From contig JAODTK010004477.1 of NCBI GenBank assembly GCA_026419785.1, positions 248,001 through 312,000 on the forward strand: a stretch of DNA of 64,000 bases. The letters are read 5' to 3'. The stretch is from Sclerodactyla briareus. Lineage: Eukaryota > Echinodermata > Holothuroidea > Dendrochirotida > Sclerodactylidae. The translations under genes and the position numbers were made by a program. A model generated the notes under the pieces. The model searched no databases, was not told the DNA's origin, and was given only the letters and a program-made list of their open reading frames with translations. Shown one piece after another: positions 33,493-45,872 of the stretch; positions within the stretch are counted from its first letter, which is position 1; the number at the start of each line of letters is the position of its first letter.

Positions 33493-33959
33493 TTAGCACT
33501 AATGTAGTGAAATGACGTTCTCAACTGGAATTAAAAGTACTACTCTGTCCTTCAAAAAAACGTTTCGGCATGAGCTTTCGGCAACAACCTACAAAAAGGT
33601 CGACTGAACCGCTCTAAATAACGTGTGAATAGCGTAGGATGCCACACTTTTAGACAAGGTACAATTGCAGCATTCAGAAAACGTTGAGAAAAACCGCAGC
33701 CTGAAACGTCCGTAGAATTCTTTCGAAACGTTCGTTTCTAGTTGCGATAATGTTGGGGGAAACGTTGGGGGAAACGTTGGGGGAAGTGGCATCTCGGCCA
33801 TGCCTTCCTGTTTGCTTGTCTGACATGGGATTCTTTGGCACGGATTTCCTTTATTGACTGGATAGCTCTTCGACTGCATAATATGCAACAAGTGCAATTG
33901 CGGACCGCTTCTCCCAGAAAACAGCAGGACATACCTGCGCACACAAACTGAGTTCTTAA

Positions 33960-34080
33960 GGTCACCGGGAGCCAAACTTTTTTGTCACTTGTCGGTTTGA
34001 ACGAAACTTGGTGGCTGTGACTGTTGTTAGTCTCTGAACAACATGAGGTCATTCAAGGTCACAGGAGGTCAAATTTTGCA
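33960..34080 (+). repeat. Single unit of the 'GAAACTTGGTGG' tandem-core family
   Basis: ACGAAACTTGGTGGCTGTGA followed by three AGGTCA motifs at 10-bp spacing (34049-34074). Confidence 0.55.
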
Positions 34081-34769
34081 TGATTTATCGATTTTCCTAA
34101 ATCTGTTCATATTCAAATAAAACTGTGTACTACAAGGTGGCGAAAACAACAGGTAGTATTCAAAGTCTTATGGTGGAATAAGTTGCTACATGACACAATA
34201 AGTGTTCCAAATCATATGGTACTTTTTGACTACGTTGTGATTTGCCTCTTCCCAGGGCCGCTCATGAACCTTCCATGCGGAGTTTTGAAGAGGATACCCA
34301 CAGTACCAAGTAAGTTGTCGAATGGACATGATTTTAAGGGATTCTCTAAATGAGGCCCACAGAGGTAATTATGCGAGGAAATATACACGTCGGCAGTTTA
34401 CCCGCCGGCACATGTCAAGTTATAGCTGAATTGCGAGGCAAGATGTCGACTTGAGCGACCAAAGCTGCACATTAGACAGTCCAGTGATCGTGGGGAGACC
34501 GTTTGTTTAGGACTGGGACAGCGATGAGGAGGAAGATAGATACCCTTTTTGCGCAGTAGCCACTCCCCACATGAATATGGACAGCTCCTAGCTGGCAGCT
34601 GCCTGCGACAAATGCTTCTCAGTCTACAAGGCACTGATGTCAAATCATAGATATGTGTATCACGTGATCCAATTGTAACATTCTGATTGGTAGAGTTACC
34701 TCATGATCAAAAGCAGAAGGGTAAAAAGAAAAGAAGAAAGCTAAAGGAAGCAATACCCTATGGGAATTA

Positions 34770-36385
34770 CGTTACTAATGCGATATTTGAGGGTGTTGTG
34801 CACATTGGAGCAGGAACATTTAAACAGTCTTCCAAGCGAATTTAAACTTGCCGTTTTTAAATCTTGATTTAAGGAATTTCATAAGTTAACACCGGCTCCC
34901 GGATTTGAGTTTTATTCCGGACCGTTCTTGAATACGGGTTCAGTGTATCTGCTAGATTTTTCTTCTGATAAAATACTGTAGTATCATCCGCAAATGTCTA
35001 AAAGAGCAATATATCATTAATAAGGGATATAAACAACAGTGGGCCTAAAATTGGCCCCCTGTGGTACACCAATATTGTTAGTCAACATGGCAGATGAAGT
35101 TTTTCATATTGGACATATTGCTGACGATTTTTTCAAGTAGCTTGTAAACCAAGTGTGCGACAGTCCACGAACGCCATAGGCGTATAACTTATCCAATAGA
35201 ATACTGTGATCAATAGTATCGAAGGCTTTCGGAAGATCATAAAGATAACAGCGTTGTTTGCATATTATCCAAGCCTGTAGAGATTTTATCAATGAGTTTT
35301 AGAGCAGCCATGCGGGTTGAATGTTTCTCTCGAAAGCCATACTGATTGCAAAAGAAGGTTGTGAGTAGAGATGAATTGTATAAACCATTATGCACCAAAC
35401 GTTTAAAAGCCTTCGAAATTGACGGGAGGAAAGAGATAGGTCTATATTTGAAAAGAGCTTTGGATCACGCTTGAAGACTGGAACAATTTTAGCGATTTTC
35501 AACTGATCTGGGAATGTACCTTTTGAGAAGGAACGATTCATTACGTGGGTCAACAGTCGAATATGTCTCTGATATGCGTTTTAAATATCGTCGATATTTT
35601 GTCATATCCATAGCTCTTTCCACCGTTCAATTTTAGTAATACTAGTCGTATTTCTCCTTCAGTAGTGTGAACATACAAATAATTTACACAACGTCTGTTA
35701 TTTATTATTCAGATGGGCCCCGGTGGCCATCCGGGATTCGCTGTGCAATTCCTCCTCTGCCACTGAAGGAAATAACTGTTAAATTCTTCTGAAACTGTCG
35801 TTTGCATTCGAAAATATAACGTCGTCCTTGACAAAATTTTTTTATATCATATTCTTGTTCCTTATGAAGAATCTTATTTATTGCTCTCCGCCCATACCCT
35901 TCCTTGTTGATTTATTTTCATCAATAGACTCCCGACCGATAGAAATTCTTTTTAGCATCGTTTTACAACGCACTCGGACTATTTGTAAAATTCGTATAAA
36001 TTGACTTATTAGTAGGCCCGTAAGGTTGTTTTTCGAAATATATTTTGATGCATACCTTCGTTTTTTTGCCTAATATAGGTCAAAGTTCCGTGCATCCATG
36101 TGGGTTCATTCCGAAATCTATCTTTTGTTTTACCCTAGTGTATGGGCAGCAATTCTCAAATGATCTGATAATTGTTTCGGAAAAATTACTATAGGCTGAT
36201 TCGGGGTTATAATCATCACAGACATAGACCAGTCAATATCTGAGGGTACCCTGAACTCTAATATTTTTCGCATACAGAATACAGGACAGTGGTCAGAAAT
36301 ATCGGTTTAAAACATTTCAAAAATGTTCGTGTGTAGCTTGCCTTTTGCAGAGAATAGTGGGACCCCTACTTTCTGGGGATAGATT
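34770..36385 (-). pseudogene. Decayed L2/jockey-type LINE
   Basis: The minus strand carries the end of an endonuclease domain (ISDHCPVF near 36270). A reverse transcriptase follows with FPDQLKIAKIVPVFKRD near 35510, [20 protein letters not shown] near 35230 (motif A), PILGPLLF near 35050 and FADDTTVFYQ near 34990 (motif C). Several shifts separate the blocks. The 5' end is truncated next to the oppositely oriented LINE at 36.4 kb. Confidence 0.75.
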
Positions 36386-36419
36386 TCTAATTGAAACAGG
36401 AAAATTTTGTTATATATCG

Positions 36420-37708
36420 TATATATGTATGCCAATTTGCCTTGGCCGAATCGCAGTACGAGAGATGCAATTTCATATAGTTTAGAGTCATTGTACTCTC
36501 ACTTGGAGCACACCAACTTAGGCAACTTAGCCCCTGTACTTTTCTTTGACTTTTCACCTGCCTTTAATACAATACAGCCCCATATCCTTGCAACAAAACT
36601 CTTGGAAATTATTGCACTACGATTTATTAATTGGATTCTTAACTCTCTTACAAACAGCCCCATAATGTTCCATGAGGTCATCGGGTTGTACAATCGACGT
36701 AATCTTGTCAAATACGGGAGTCCCACAGGGAATTGTATTGTATTGTCCCCATTTCTTTTCACTCTCTAGACAGCAGATGCCAGAATCATCTGCCGAGAGC
36801 TGCTCTCTTGTTAAATTTGCAGACGACACTGCCCTGATCGGGTTGATATCGAAAAATGATAACACGCAGTATATTGAGCGATATTGTAAGGATTTGATGC
36901 GATATGGTAAGAATTTCCTGATTTTAAACGTTGACAAAACGAAAGAAATGGTAATAGATTTCCGTAAGTATGGGGCTACTCCGATTCCTGTCCGTATTAA
37001 GGACTGTAATGTTGAGCGAGTGAATCACTATACTACCTGGGTGTGTACTGGATAACTGCTTGTTAGCCATGTTGATGCCACATTAAAGAAACTAAACTCT
37101 AGAATGCACTGTTTGCGTACCATGAAAAAGTTACAAATTGATGATCGTATTTTGACTAATGTTTAACGAGTCCTACCATCGTGGGGGTATGGAGTACAAT
37201 TTTTGAATTTCTCGGGGCGGGAATGTGAAGAGGAAAATCAGAACCTATTGATTCTTAATACCGACAGCTAGTCGCATAATTGGCCACAGTCAACCCTCAT
37301 ACTCTTCAGTTTATACTCGTCTACTCCAACAGAAGTTAGATGCGATTCTGGATGACGCGGACGCACCCAATGCTGAACCATTTCATACGGCAGTTATTCC
37401 TCGGAGCGGGATGGATGAGGCTAAAAACCGACAGCCACACCCAGTCATCCCTCCCTCGTTCGTCCCCACAGTGCATCAGAAATGCTAAACTAATTATAAC
37501 GCTAGGTGTTCGTACCCACTTTCGTGCAACAGCCTTTTTGACACGCTCGCAGCCTTGCCATTGTTAGCTCTACAGTTTCATCGTTTCACGTGTGTAGTTG
37601 TTTCTTTCTTGTGTTATATTTTAATGTTTATACATCTATATTGTATTACGGAGCGTTTGCATTGCCCTGTGCGGATGTATAAGTGACTCTTATCTTCATC
37701 TTATATTA
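36420..37708 (+). pseudogene. Decayed Rex1/L2-type LINE with 3' UTR
   Basis: The plus strand reads VLFFDFSPAFNTIQPHIL near 36535 (motif A), GVPQGIVLSP-type text near 36725, LVKFADDTALIGLI near 36810 (motif C) and LNVDKTKEMVIDFRKYG near 36930, which is diagnostic of this LINE group. Related text follows to about 37500. It ends in a non-coding tail with GTATAAGTGACTCTTATCTTC. Frameshifts are frequent. Confidence 0.75.
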
Positions 37709-37715
37709 TAGGTTT

Positions 37716-38450
37716 GTTATATATTTGGTTGTCCGTCTTCGACCCAGCGACCATATCTTCTGTCGTCCGCTGGCGGTTGACGCGGAAGAGTTCCTTATCG
37801 AATTGGTTACTGCGCCAGGTTTCTCGTGGCAGCCTGAATTGCCCATCTTGTGAAGTTGGCACTGAACTTTTGGAGGTCAAGGTTGTTCACTCTATAGTGA
37901 ATGCCGGCTGTAGGAAGCCTGGCTTTTAATTGGATAGATTAGAGCATCTGTCAAGTTGGCGCATGGTCAAAGGAGAGGTAGCGCGGTTGTCTCCAGCTCA
38001 AAGATCATCTAAGGGCTCGTATATCCGGTCAAAGCGTCACAACTGACATAGGTGTAGAAGAAATGCATAGGGCAGAGATGCATTATAATTGAGCGAGTAC
38101 AACTGGCATCGTTTGTGGAAGAATACGATCTCTCGGTGGACGGTAGCGCGTTGGGAAAGAGAGTCCCCTACAATAGCTTGATCCATTCATAGACGAAGAC
38201 GGTATTTTAAGGGTCGGTGTTCGTATTGCAGACACTAGCCTAGACTATGGGGTAAAGCATCCTGTCATATTAACCACGACTGGTCATGTGGCCAATCTCC
38301 TTAATCAATATTTCCATGGGGTTGTAGCACATCAGGGAAGAGTTTCCACAGTTAATGCGATAAGGTCAAGCGGCTATCGGGTGTAGGTTGTAGCAATACA
38401 GTAGCCAAGATGGTCCATGGCTGTGTAAAATGCAGGAGGTGTGAGACCTT
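37716..38450 (+). pseudogene. BEL/Pao retrotransposon pol fragment (integrase zinc-binding region)
   Basis: Broken plus-strand frames match the end of the RNase H region and the H2C2-type integrase region of BEL/Pao pol. Examples are a DGILRVG-like block near 38205, LDYGVKHPVIL near 38240, GHVANLL near 38285, VAHQGRVSTVNAI near 38325 and MVHGCVKCRR near 38410. Several frameshifts and stops are present. Neither LTRs nor the catalytic integrase core were seen, so this is a fragment without coding function. Confidence 0.75.
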
Positions 38451-39180
38451 TGGATCCTTTGTATTTTTATTCATTCGTCGGTTGAAGCGGCCATAACACC
38501 CTTAAATAGATGAACAGAGAACATATCAAGATCCAACATTCAAACTCTGTAATTCAAGCATGTTACCTTGTCGCTTTATTGACTTTAACTTGAATGAATT
38601 TCACTATGATTGAAGACATAACTGCGACCGATGAGGAGGCTGCCCATGGACTCCACAAAAAAGGAGTTGTGGTTTTGTATACATCGACAACACGAATGGG
38701 TTGATACAATATACTTGTATCGTACTTAACATATATTCAAACTTCTAATTTGCAGGGTTCGCGTAACTTCTGCATTGACTTTTGTATTACATTACTGTGA
38801 CGTTATAAGGCGTGTTACATGTACACAATAGCAAATTTAGTTCACACCAGGGAGGCCTGCAGTACGATATGAGACCCCATCAGACTGTTTATGATGTAGC
38901 AGAATGCAAGGAGTCACGTGTTTATATTGCCATTTCCTTTATACGTCGCAGAGCACTTATTGACACTCACAGAATACCCTGGCGTTGGCACTCTCTTCTC
39001 TTCCTGTCAGTGTACTACAGCTATGTGAGGCAGCCAGGGAAGAATTTAAATTCCGTCACAGTCCCACAGCGTGCCTCCATGCCTCACTAAACAGTAGAAC
39101 TTGACAAGACTGGAAGCATAATGAATCTCAACAGTACAGTACAAGATACCAATTACGTTCCACTGGATTCGCCTTAATTA
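38451..39180. other. No gene recognised
   Basis: A plus-strand open frame of 92 residues (38812-39090) has no recognised domain and ordinary composition. Confidence 0.4.
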
Positions 39181-39890
39181 CGACGAAAGGACGTTGTCGG
39201 CTGCTTGCGCTTCAGCGTCCTGAGTCACTTCCGATAGGTACCATTTGGATCGCATCTTGGCTCCCTGTGTCCTGTTTGAGCGGAATTCGGTAGGGGCTTT
39301 CTTGTGGGTTATTTCGATTTTCGCGAAGCCTCCGACCCTGTGTGTAGGGAGGCACCTCTCGGCAGCGTTGGTGTGCCAACCCGTCTTGTACACGTCCGGA
39401 TATCCTCTCTGTTTTGTGGAAGTGAGAGTGTTTGTGGATTGTGCTGGTGGAGGCCAGGCGCGAACGAGAGATTGTATTGGGAAGGGGAAGGGGGGGGGTT
39501 GGTGAGGGGGGAGTTGAGTGCCGCTGCAATGTATGCACAGCAAACAGCTGCAAAACCTCTACTGACGCAAATCATAAGTTTTGTGTTTTAAAAAAATTAT
39601 TGATCATTTGGGTCATGGGGGTTCTGACCCCCCCAACCCCCCCCAACCCCCTCTGCCCGTGGGTACGCCACTGGTGGGAATTCTATTAACTTCTACCGCG
39701 CATACGAGGAGACGAGTGTTCGATGCTCCAACACTTTTAACATGCTGTATGGACGAGAAAATTGGAGAGGGTTGCGGATAAGTATCAACTGCGGGTCTCA
39801 TTCGGTGGAGTCAGGGTTCTGACCTGGACTCGATCCGCGATTGATGCCGAATTAGTTGACGAAATCGTGGATTTTCTGGTTGATCCCCGT
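39181..39890 (+). pseudogene. Degenerate LINE, family 1, second copy, interrupted by a miniature element
   Basis: Reads FERNSVGAFLW and then CVGRHLSAALVCQPVLYTSG, parallel to the copy at 20.4-20.6 kb (VPTRLVxLVSxL text). After the insert it resumes with FDAPTLLTCCMDEKI and LRVSFGGVRVL. The reverse transcriptase is split and frame-broken. Confidence 0.65.
39453..39680 (+). mobile_element. Miniature DNA element (CCAGTGGCGTACCCAC family) inside the LINE
   Basis: The right end, in reverse complement, reads CCAGTGGCGTACCCACGGGC and then a G-rich run. The left end reads CCAGGCGCGAACGAG and then a G-rich run. The inner part (ATTTGGGTCATGGGGGTTCTG, TTTTGTGTTTTAAAA, GGTTTTGCAG seen in opposite order) also occurs at 51.91-52.02 kb. 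A clean target duplication was not found. Confidence 0.55.
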
Positions 39891-40654
39891 CACCAGACGG
39901 GATCTGTTTTCCTCCATGAGCAAGATGCCTACCGGTGTCCACTGTCCTGCCCCAATAAATTTGGGGGACGGGGTAAGAGAAGAAACCCTCCTGCTCAGTA
40001 CCGAGCAACCCCCCTAGATACACTGGGTTGGGCCTCTGCTTGGGACCCGAGTCTATCGAAAACTGAATTAAGCATTGAGAACGCAGCTGTAGCAAGAAAG
40101 CTCCAATAATTGCAAATTGGGGTTGAATACGAATGATGATCGTATGGAAATATCTGTTAAAAATACTGTAACTAACAAGACTATGTGAGGTCAAATGCCA
40201 CATAGATGTGGATCAGCTGTTCATGTAGGCATCAGTTTATCGTACAAACTGACATACATGTAAGAAAAGAATTAACAAGAAGAATACTATGACCGAGCAC
40301 AAAGTCAGTGATACTTCTCTGTAAAGAATGGTGTTGACTGAGACCCATAGACTATGTAGGCATTTTACAAACTGACATGCATCTAAAAAAAATAAAAAAA
40401 ATAAGGAGGACACTGTGACTGAGAATACAATGACAATAATAAGAACTCGATCAATTTACAATTTGTCGAGACTCCTTTTTGAAAAATTATGGGGACTACT
40501 ATTTCAAAAGCAACTAAATATTTTGAATAGGCCCAAAAAAATAGGCCGGGAAAATGCGACCTATGCTGCAAAAAACGCTGGACCCCCCCTAATATTGTAA
40601 GTTGTTTTTGTTCTATTCATGGAAATAAGTTCACACATACACAGATAGCCTTTC

Positions 40655-40830
40655 GAGGGTTGCCAAATTGCAGCCCGCGGGCCAAATGCGGTCCCCCAGC
40701 TAGATGATGCAATCCGGCACACCAAAAATATCAAGTTGAATTTTTCCATAAGGTTTTCAGACAAGAAAGGTAGGAATGATAAACGAACGCGCAAAAACGC
40801 TGGAAAACGTTGATGCATGTGTTAAGATGC
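40655..40830 (+). mobile_element. hAT-like terminal fragment
   Basis: GAGGGTTGCCAAATTGCAGC and then CCGCGGGCCAAATGCGG resembles the terminus of a large hAT group (consensus around GGTTGGCAACCTGCGGCCC). No second end or transposase frame was seen. Confidence 0.35.
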
Positions 40831-41084
40831 CACTATCAATAAAATATCAATATAAGTTTTAATCAATTAGTATTGTGATCACTATATAATCTCCGGGATA
40901 TAGGAATATTATATACTTTCTGATAAATGCTCATCTATAACTAACATTTGCGCCCCACGAAGATCCCTTCTTTGACAATTTTGTGCTACGCGGTGTGACT
41001 TGCCCACTTGATCTAAAATCGCATGAACTGCTGAAGTGATATTATTTCTAATATGTGGAGTTTGTTTTAATTTGCAATATGGCC

Positions 41085-41590
41085 ATCATCTAGGCCTCAA
41101 CATTTGGCGTCTAGAACACCCGATTCGGAATATTTTGCATAGCATGGCTAAGGTGAAATTCACTTACATTATTAAATTTTATCCATTTATTTAATTCTTT
41201 TTTGTTCAAATAAACATGGCTATCTAGCACTCACTATTTGGCACCGTAAAGACCTTACTTTAATTTACTGCGCTGCGCGAAAACCGAATTATGCCGCTTC
41301 GCTTATATTATAGGCCTTTAGGCCGGAATTCGCATGAACATAGGGTGGCTATAAGGTAAAATTCATTCTAAGCTGGAAATCACAATTTGGCATTTAATAA
41401 TAATTAATATCAAATTCGCTACGCTGCGCGGCAATCAATATTTGGAGTTCTTTTTTCAATTATTACATGAAAATAGCAATCTGGTAATTACCATTTGGCA
41501 CTTGAGAAGACCTAATTTCGAAGAAAAAAAAACCGCTACGCTGCGCGGCACTTTAAAAATGCCGTTCGCCTAATTTGAGAGTGGCAATCA
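41085..41590 (+). repeat. Short tandem array with CGCTACGCTGCGCGG motif
   Basis: Three to four units of about 130-150 bp, each with CATTTGGC or ATTTGGCA followed about 60 bp later by a GCTACGCTGCGCGG palindrome-like motif (near 41270, 41422 and 41535). TTCGCTTA or GTTCGCCTAA follows in two of them. Confidence 0.65.
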
Positions 41591-42855
41591 ATGTTGTCGC
41601 GCAGATAGACCTCAGCATGAAGTCAGTGGCACACTAATGTATTTCACATATTTTTCTGGCCCACCTGACACATGGGGGGTCGTAGCTGGCAGACAAAATC
41701 TAAATCTGATTATGGACTGCTGTGCGCCTGTGACATGATTACTGAACGATACTATTATAGGCTATACTGCTGCTATAGCGATTCGATGAAGTGTATGTAC
41801 GCGCGACATACCACATGCCTGTGGCGCAAAGATCATCATTAGGTGTTTGAGGCAGATTATCACTTTTATAGGAGAAGATTCAGATTGTTTAACCCTTCAA
41901 TATAATGTTCATTTGGTTTATTTAAAGATGCCACACTATACTAATGATGAGGAGTAGATAGATACAGGCGAACCCTCGCCTTCCGTTATTGAACAGTGTC
42001 CACAGTAACGAGACATGGCACTTTATCTCTATTAGAACAAGGCTACCAGAAACTGAGTACAGTCTGGCTAAATCGAGCTAGTCAGTAGAAAATTTGGCCA
42101 TCTTTACAGATTTGTTCTGTTCAAAAAAAAGGGTCCACAAATTTTACATTCCAACTCCCAATTATTGTTTTGTCCCGCCTCCGCACCTATACATAGTGCC
42201 AAACGTCAATCACGTAAACCTCCATACTGATGTGCACAATAAGGAATAGGAGTAGACTAAACTCTAGCCATGATTATGTGCCAAGTTAAGAAAATGCCAG
42301 CCTGAGCTGGAATCCAGCATTGGTGGGGGGGGGGGGGGTCAAACATAAACGTGTCCTAAAAAACAAAATCTCTTTGTGGCCTTTCCATATGTTCACCGCA
42401 CTTGTAGATGACACGTATGAAAAAAATAAATATTTGCCAAAAATCTGACGAAGCTTGTGCATGGGCCCACTGTATTATATATGTAACGCAAAGATCGAAA
42501 ACAGCGTGCGCAGTGCGATTTTTTTTTTTGGATTTTGGCCTCCTCAACGTAGTATTTAAGCTATCTTATTGGAAAATATGTGTTCGGAGGGTCGTTGTGT
42601 ATGGCGTACTGTACCTTCGTTGCTACCCTCATTTCATTTAATTTTGGTAGATGCATGCATGGATCATTGGGGGGATGATCACATAGGCCGTCCCCCAACA
42701 TCAAAATTATGAATGGGGGGATGAATCCCCCATCCAACCCCCCCCCCCGCATTTAGGCCTATGCTGATAGTAGTTGGAGAGCAGCCATGACTATTTTACG
42801 TGATAGCAGTAAACTATGTGTAGTAAAGTGCAGATTTTAAAAACTACCGCCACAT
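41591..42855. other. No gene recognised; G/C tracts
   Basis: Contains poly(G) at about 42325 and a palindromic block with GGGGGGATGATCACATAGGC...GGGGGGATGAATCCCCC near 42670-42750, probably another miniature element end. Confidence 0.4.
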
Positions 42856-42859
42856 CAGT

Positions 42860-43255
42860 CACAGGGACACACTAAGACCTGTTCACGTTCGGTGTTGACG
42901 AGACGTAGACTAAGTAGCCTACTGTAACAGTACTCAGCGAAATGGTCACTATAGACACTAAGACGCGTTTTATAGCCCTTAAGCAACCACAACAGGAAAT
43001 CTGGGATCGTAATAGTTGAATCGCGCTCTTCTTCTTTGAACAACTCAAGTTGGTCAATATTCCTTCTAGTATAGGGATCCTGAACAGAAGAGGAGTATTC
43101 AAGCAATGTTAGGACAAGGGATCGATATGCCTCAAGCTTTGTTGACCGCATACAAGAAGACAAGTTCCTCCCGATGAACCCTAAAGCACGATTTGCCTTA
43201 CCACAGATTGTTTGGGTGTGGGCATTCCAATTCAGCTTATTAGAAATAGTAACCC
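42860..43255 (-). pseudogene. CR1/jockey-type LINE fragment
   Basis: The minus strand reads ISNKLNWNAHTQTICGKANR, then ALGFIGRNL and KLEAYRSLVLTLLEYSSSVQ followed by DPYTRRNIDQLELF. This is the typical region after the reverse transcriptase catalytic core (HI..I..KA+..LGFL+R, ..YK.LVRP.LEYAS.VWDP). The frame shifts near the end of the fragment. Confidence 0.75.
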
Positions 43256-43530
43256 TAGCGTATAAACAGTGGTACCGGATTACCTTCGCCGTTGCCGTCG
43301 TCGTTACCGTTGCCGTTATATGCGAACATAGCTCAATGACCTGATGACTGCAGCACGGCGACGTGGTCTACAATGCGTTTAATTAGGTCACGGGTCGTAG
43401 CTCGCGTCCCCGTCGTGGAATCTGAAAACTCCCTGAAACAGTGCAAATGCGACACCCGACTCCCATTTAATACTAAGACTTCCGTGGGTGGCAATAGGAA
43501 TTGCCAGACAGGGGACCAAGGTCCCTGACG

Positions 43531-43575
43531 AGCAGTGGCGTACGCACAGGGGAAGGGGGGTCAGAACCCTCCAAC
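43531..43575 (+). mobile_element. End of a miniature DNA element (CAGTGGCGTACGCAC family)
   Basis: CAGTGGCGTACGCACAGGGG, a G run and then CAGAACCCTCCAACC match the element at 39.45-39.68 kb read in reverse. The minisatellite starts directly after it. Confidence 0.55.
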
Positions 43576-44050
43576 CGGGGGACAGCCACGAGACCCAAGG
43601 TCAACGAGACCGACGGCCCACGAGACCGAGTCCCACGAGACGAAGTCCGCGAGGACCGACGATCGAAGGGTCAAAAGGGTCCGCGAGACCAAAATTGAGA
43701 AAGGGTCCGCGAGACCGGAAGTGAGAAAGGGTCAGCGCGACCGAAATTGAAAAGGGGTCCACGAGAACGAAAGTGCGAAAGGGTCCGCGAGACGAAACTT
43801 GAAAAGGTCCAGAGACCGAAAGTGCGAAGGGTCCGCGAGACCGAAAACTAAAAAGGGTCCACGAGACCGAAAGTGAGAAAAGGGGCCACGGACCAGAAAC
43901 TAAAAAGGCGTCCAGCGAGCACCTGAAAGTGAGAAAGGAGTCCGCGAGACCAAAGTGCGAAAGGGTCCGCGAGACGAACGTAAGAAAGGTCGCGAGACGG
44001 AAAATGAAATAGGGTCCAAGAGACCGAAGGTCCGCGGAACCGAAATGAGA
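43576..44050 (+). repeat. Minisatellite array GGTCCRCGAGACCGAAA, plus orientation
   Basis: About 17 imperfect units of 26-28 bp of the type GGGTCCGCGAGACCGAAAGT followed by GAGAAA. The same unit in reverse complement forms the array at 51.4-51.91 kb. Open frames on both strands are repeat products. Confidence 0.9.
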
Positions 44051-44399
44051 ACACCCTGAATAAGTATCATTCTGCCGTTCGATTCCGATCCAGTTATTTA
44101 ACTTGGCGAAGTATGTTGCAAAAAACTACTTGTTGAAATGCTTAGCTGACTCTTCAATTCAGTTAGCTAGAAGGGGGAAGAGGCTGGTATCCCAACCATT
44201 CGTCCTGAGACGGCCTTGTCGGCATACATTTTTGATATTGTCGGTACATCCTGCGGACCTGTGGCGAGTCATGCCCCGTCAGGAAAAGCCCCCCCCCCCC
44301 CTTTCGTCGGGAATTGTTTTCCGATTGAGGTGCGCTAAAATTTAACAATCCGCGAGGGGCATAACTTTTCCCCGACAGTATCAGTATTTCCAACCTTTT

Positions 44400-45650
44400 T
44401 TGAAACAGAGGCGGCGATCTGTGATGAACATAGGGTTATACGAGATACCCATCCCAGAGGTTTGACGTGTAGCGTACACGAGAATTTACGTGCACTGACC
44501 CCCCATGATTGCAGGAAACGTCACTTCAGGGGTCGTAAGGCAGTAAGCAACATCCTGAAATTGGCATAAATTATACGAAGTGAATTCTAAAGACTTTCTT
44601 GGAGAAACGGATCGATGTTTATCGACTCACAATGCGTCACCATCGGTTGACGAGTAGCATACAAGAACATATTAGTTTTACGGAACCCTCCAGATTGTGG
44701 AAATGCTTACCAGGCCGTATGGCAGTAAGCAACATTCCTAATAAAATTGGCAATTAATTTCCGAAATTGAATGTAATTCCAAGAACTTATGGAAGAATGC
44801 TCAATGTTCATTCCTTACAATCAGGGCCACCTTCGGTTGACCGCGTCGCGTATAAGAAAAAAACAATCGTGTCACAGACACCAAGATGCAGGAAACGGCA
44901 CATCCCGGACATTTATGGCGTGAGCAACATCACTAGAATTGCCAATAAATTTCCAAAAAACTGATTAATGTTTATCCGTACAATTTTCCATCGTGGCCTT
45001 GAGTCCACTACCATATACTTAGTAAGCAAATAAGATAAGTAATGAGTGAGTGAGTAATCCAGAAATAAATTTCAAGAGATCGCACGTTAGTACAGGCGTG
45101 AATGAGAAAAAAATAAACAGTCATGAATTAAATAAAGCCATATATATACAGTATCAGTAGGCTATGAAAAACATAGGAAAGGAGTTAGCGTTCTGTTATC
45201 AAAAAAGCGTTATGGCACGGGGGATGAATGAATTCCGATGTCTGTTGGCTTTAATATCCCTCTCTATTTTTATTGGGTCATGGAGAGGTGATAAAGCGTG
45301 TGTGACTGGTATCAGTCCAAACGGAGTCTACCTTGGACTCGCTAGGCATTGCGTCCATCCAAGTCGACTGACGCCGAGGCCTCACCACACTGATTGCCTT
45401 GTTTATGATAGTGTCGATACGGTTCCTTTCGGGTTGCCACTGACATTACCAACCCAAGTTGAAGAAATTGTCGATTTAATTCCTTACAATTCATACCACC
45501 ATCGGTTGGCGCGTGGTTGTATGTGTCAAAAGAAAAAAATCGTTCAACAATCCCCGAATGGCAGGAAATGGCATTCCTGGGCCGTATGGCAGTAAGCATC
45601 ATCCCGAAAGTTGACATAATTGCCGGAATTGTATATGCCGAAATTGGTGA
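44400..45650 (+). repeat. Dispersed repeat with GCGCCACC-GGTTGGCGC motif, tandem copies
   Basis: Units of about 180-200 bp share CACCATCGGTTGACG or GGTTGGCGCGT, GCAGGAAACG, GCCGTATGGCAGTAAGCAAC and AATTGGCAATAAATTTCC. Inverted copies lie at 0.55-1.3 kb and isolated copies at 47.85, 48.25 and 48.9 kb. The 143-residue frame at 45164-45595 runs through one unit and is not taken as a gene. Confidence 0.65.
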
Positions 45651-45841
45651 AGGAAACTGACCGATATGTTTACGCCTTTTCTTGTGGCCATCCCATGTGT
45701 TCACTGCCTACTGTATTATACAATTCTGAACAAAAGGTAGGCAATCTGAGTAGAAATAAGCGTTAGGCCTGGTGGTATGGTCGTACTGTACCATTGATCG
45801 TATGATTTTTTCATACTCCGCAAATTATATTTTTTTCTTGG

Positions 45842-45872
45842 CGGGGGGGGGGGGGGTGGGGGGGGGGGGGGG
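45842..45872 (+). repeat. Poly(G) tract
   Basis: About 30 bases with a single T interruption. Proline-rich minus-strand frames here are artefacts. Confidence 0.9.

Noticed and set aside
39890..40110. Plus-strand open frame after the second LINE family 1 copy
   Set aside because: Continues past recognisable reverse transcriptase text without any known motif; not called a gene.
45164..45595. 143-residue frame as a gene
   Set aside because: It spans a unit of the dispersed hairpin repeat and shows no domain or conserved pattern.
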